Source: Paulinella micropora (lineage: Eukaryota; Cercozoa; Imbricatea; Euglyphida). Taken from it: a stretch of 64,000 bases of DNA. The position numbers were made by a program, and so were the translations under genes. Shown piece by piece: positions 62,529-64,000 of the stretch (the stretch's first letter is position 1; every line of letters begins with the position of its first letter). The notes beneath the pieces were generated by a model. It was not told the DNA's origin and made no database searches. It saw nothing but the letters and a program-made list of their open reading frames with translations. The DNA lies in assembly GCA_009731375.1 (NCBI GenBank), contig BJOX01000114.1, positions 377,617 to 441,616 on the forward strand, read 5' to 3'.

Positions 62529-63555
62529 ATGCAGCAGGCACTGCTCAGGGACAGAGAAAGCTTCCAGAGACACTCATTGCCACTAGCACAGAGAACAAAG
62601 GACACAATCTCACGTAATTGTCAAGCTCGTAATATGAACCCTTGTCCTGCCTTTATGATTATGATTTGTCTTGCAGGACAAGCTACATCCATGACCGAAT
62701 CAACAAGCCCTACAAATAATACGGCTGGGTCACCACCCAAAAAAAAAAGAAAAACACATGAGTTGCAGTCGCCTTTGCCCGGACAATTGCTAGATCAGGA
62801 AGTGGTTGTTCGTGAGTGTTTGATGCAAGGTGTCAGGATGCCGAAACCAGTTAAAAAGCTATATTGTGTACAATAACAGAACCAAGCATCCTTCCTGGTA
62901 AATTTACGGAACGCTGTGATGAGCATGCTAAATTTTTCTGGTTCATGCTTTAACTCACTCGCCAAGACTGTCAACAAAGAAATCTATAACGTTCTGGGAG
63001 CAGACCATGAACTGACCACGGATAAACCACACTCTGTATACGATCTGCGACGTGTAGCAAGAAAGTTAGGCATCCGCATGAGCCCGGTTTTAACTACTTG
63101 TCTGCGAGTTTATCAGGCTGAAGAACAAGATGCCCTGACAGAATTTACTATAACATTACCAGAAAATATTCTTCGGTGGAGCAAAAACATAGAAGGCATG
63201 GTAATCTTCATCATCTATAAAAGTTGCTACCCGACGGGATTGCAGAGTATGGTTGTTTAGAAACCAAAAAGCAGACTTACTAGTAACACGGCCCCGTTCC
63301 CTTCCAGTGGAGAAAGAAGGTTACCGATACCTTACCTTTGACAAACTGCCCGATTTTATACCAGACTCTCACCGGCCAAAAGCATCCTTGTATCTGTGCT
63401 ACTATTGCACTTCAGCATCTATTTCTTGTTACCAGAGTTTTCCAAGGTTGTGCTGGTCGTGCTCGCAACAGTACGTGCATGTATGTGCACGTTGTTTCAA
63501 GAAACCAGAAAGCCAGAAGTGTACTATCCCCAACGATAGCTCAATGGAAGGGTAA
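62529..63555 (+). CDS. Nuclear, Cys-rich C-terminal protein of unknown family
   Basis: Reading frame: GSPPKKKRKTHELQS (SV40-type nuclear signal), LLDQEVVVRECLMQGVRMPK, then a TAA at 62,874-62,876 after KKLYCVQ. The same frame continues with NLRNAVMSMLNFSGSCFNSL, YDLRRVARKLGIRMSPVLTT, ITLPENILRWSKNIEG to 63,260. A shifted frame to 63,555 has GYRYLTFDKLPDFIPDSH and the cysteine cluster LCYYC, SISC, LCWSC, VCARC, QKC, probably zinc-binding. The AG before ACAAGCTACATCC (about 62,678) may be the exon start. Stop and shift may be introns or errors. Confidence 0.5.
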
Positions 63556-64000
63556 GTCGGTAATATAACCAAACACAGTCCTCAGAAAAAGAGAATGATG
63601 TCTCGTTATATTAGCTCAGTGACGCAAAGACAAAAAGCCGCCAAAAGACCAGGATCAAATTGGCATTTCAGACGTGTCCGGCCAGACGAAATCTTTCAAT
63701 AAGTTTTTTACCGGATAACTCGGGGGGTGATGTCCACAGTACCCCCTCCCAGTTTTTTATGGCGGAACTTCGTTTCCGACATAATACGCTTTGAACTGAT
63801 TTCTTTTCTGACTAAGATTCGTTTAGAGTTATGTATGAAGATACATCAACCCACGAATTAGCCGTTATAAAACAACAATGATACTTGCCCCGGTACCAAT
63901 CGTATATATACTCTAGCACATTCAGTATCTATATTAAAATCTTCCTCTTTCTTCTGTCGATAAGATATTTGTGCAGTATGTCCAAGTATAATGTTTTATG
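63556..64000. other. Noncoding window end
   Basis: 445 bp with no convincing gene. AGTTTTTTACCGGATAACTC and GGGGGGTGATGTCCACAGTA are unremarkable single-copy sequence. Confidence 0.4.

Noticed and set aside
34297-62876. TAA/TAG read as Gln (ciliate-type code)
   Set aside because: Only two candidate positions (34,297 and 62,874), while other genes here end normally at TAA and TAG.

Overview
This is nuclear DNA from a eukaryote, most likely a unicellular alga or other protist. Genes have GT-AG introns, much of the DNA is simple-sequence repeat, there is a tRNA-derived SINE family, and several classes of mobile element occur, including an integrated polinton-like virus (PLV). The species cannot be named from the sequence. 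Single-base frameshifts, often at homopolymers, occur in almost every element and in some host genes. Some may be sequencing or assembly errors (ten N runs are present, and two duplications flank or mimic joins), so 'broken' calls are provisional.

Layout. 1-1.7 kb: tRNA-SINE and (AAT)n cluster, whose reverse complement returns at 61.1-62.1 kb. 1.7-11.5 kb (+): a leucine-rich-repeat gene whose small exons keep perfect reading phase across introns made of micro- and minisatellites. Several introns carry repeated copies of the adjoining exon end plus its splice site. 11.8-13.0 kb (-): partial copy of a Ty3-like integrase region. 13.1-35.6 kb (+): one Ty3-like retrotransposon (gag at 13.1-14.5 kb, pro-RT-RNaseH-integrase at 29.1-35.6 kb) split by a 14.6-kb DNA transposon at 14,511-29,128.

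The DNA transposon has about 35-bp terminal inverted repeats and two divergent multi-exon genes. The minus-strand gene has an RNase-H-like, DUF7869-type core and is the likely transposase. The plus-strand gene combines an AT-hook-like start, a ParB-like region and a permuted (beta-class-like) DNA amino-methyltransferase. Fourteen copies of a roughly 55-bp imperfect hairpin are scattered through this transposon and were not noticed elsewhere. Two copies are, end to end, complete GT-AG introns and six more lie inside introns, so they look like introner elements. This is the most novel system in the window.

36.3-48.9 kb: an AT-rich, degraded PLV with penton/minor capsid protein, adenain-like protease, packaging ATPase, small basic capsid-associated protein, membrane protein, tail fibre with S74 chaperone end, rve integrase, PDDEXK-like nuclease fragment and only the C-terminal part of a protein-primed DNA polymerase. 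No major capsid protein was found. 48.9-56.2 kb: GC-richer host genes (two Sel1-like paralogues, repeat-rich proteins, an LRR exon, a SET-domain protein). 56.5-64 kb: a gag relic, exon-like fragments, a palindromic pentanucleotide satellite, a perfect-looking hairpin, the SINE cluster and a gene with an SV40-type nuclear signal and a Cys-rich C-terminus.
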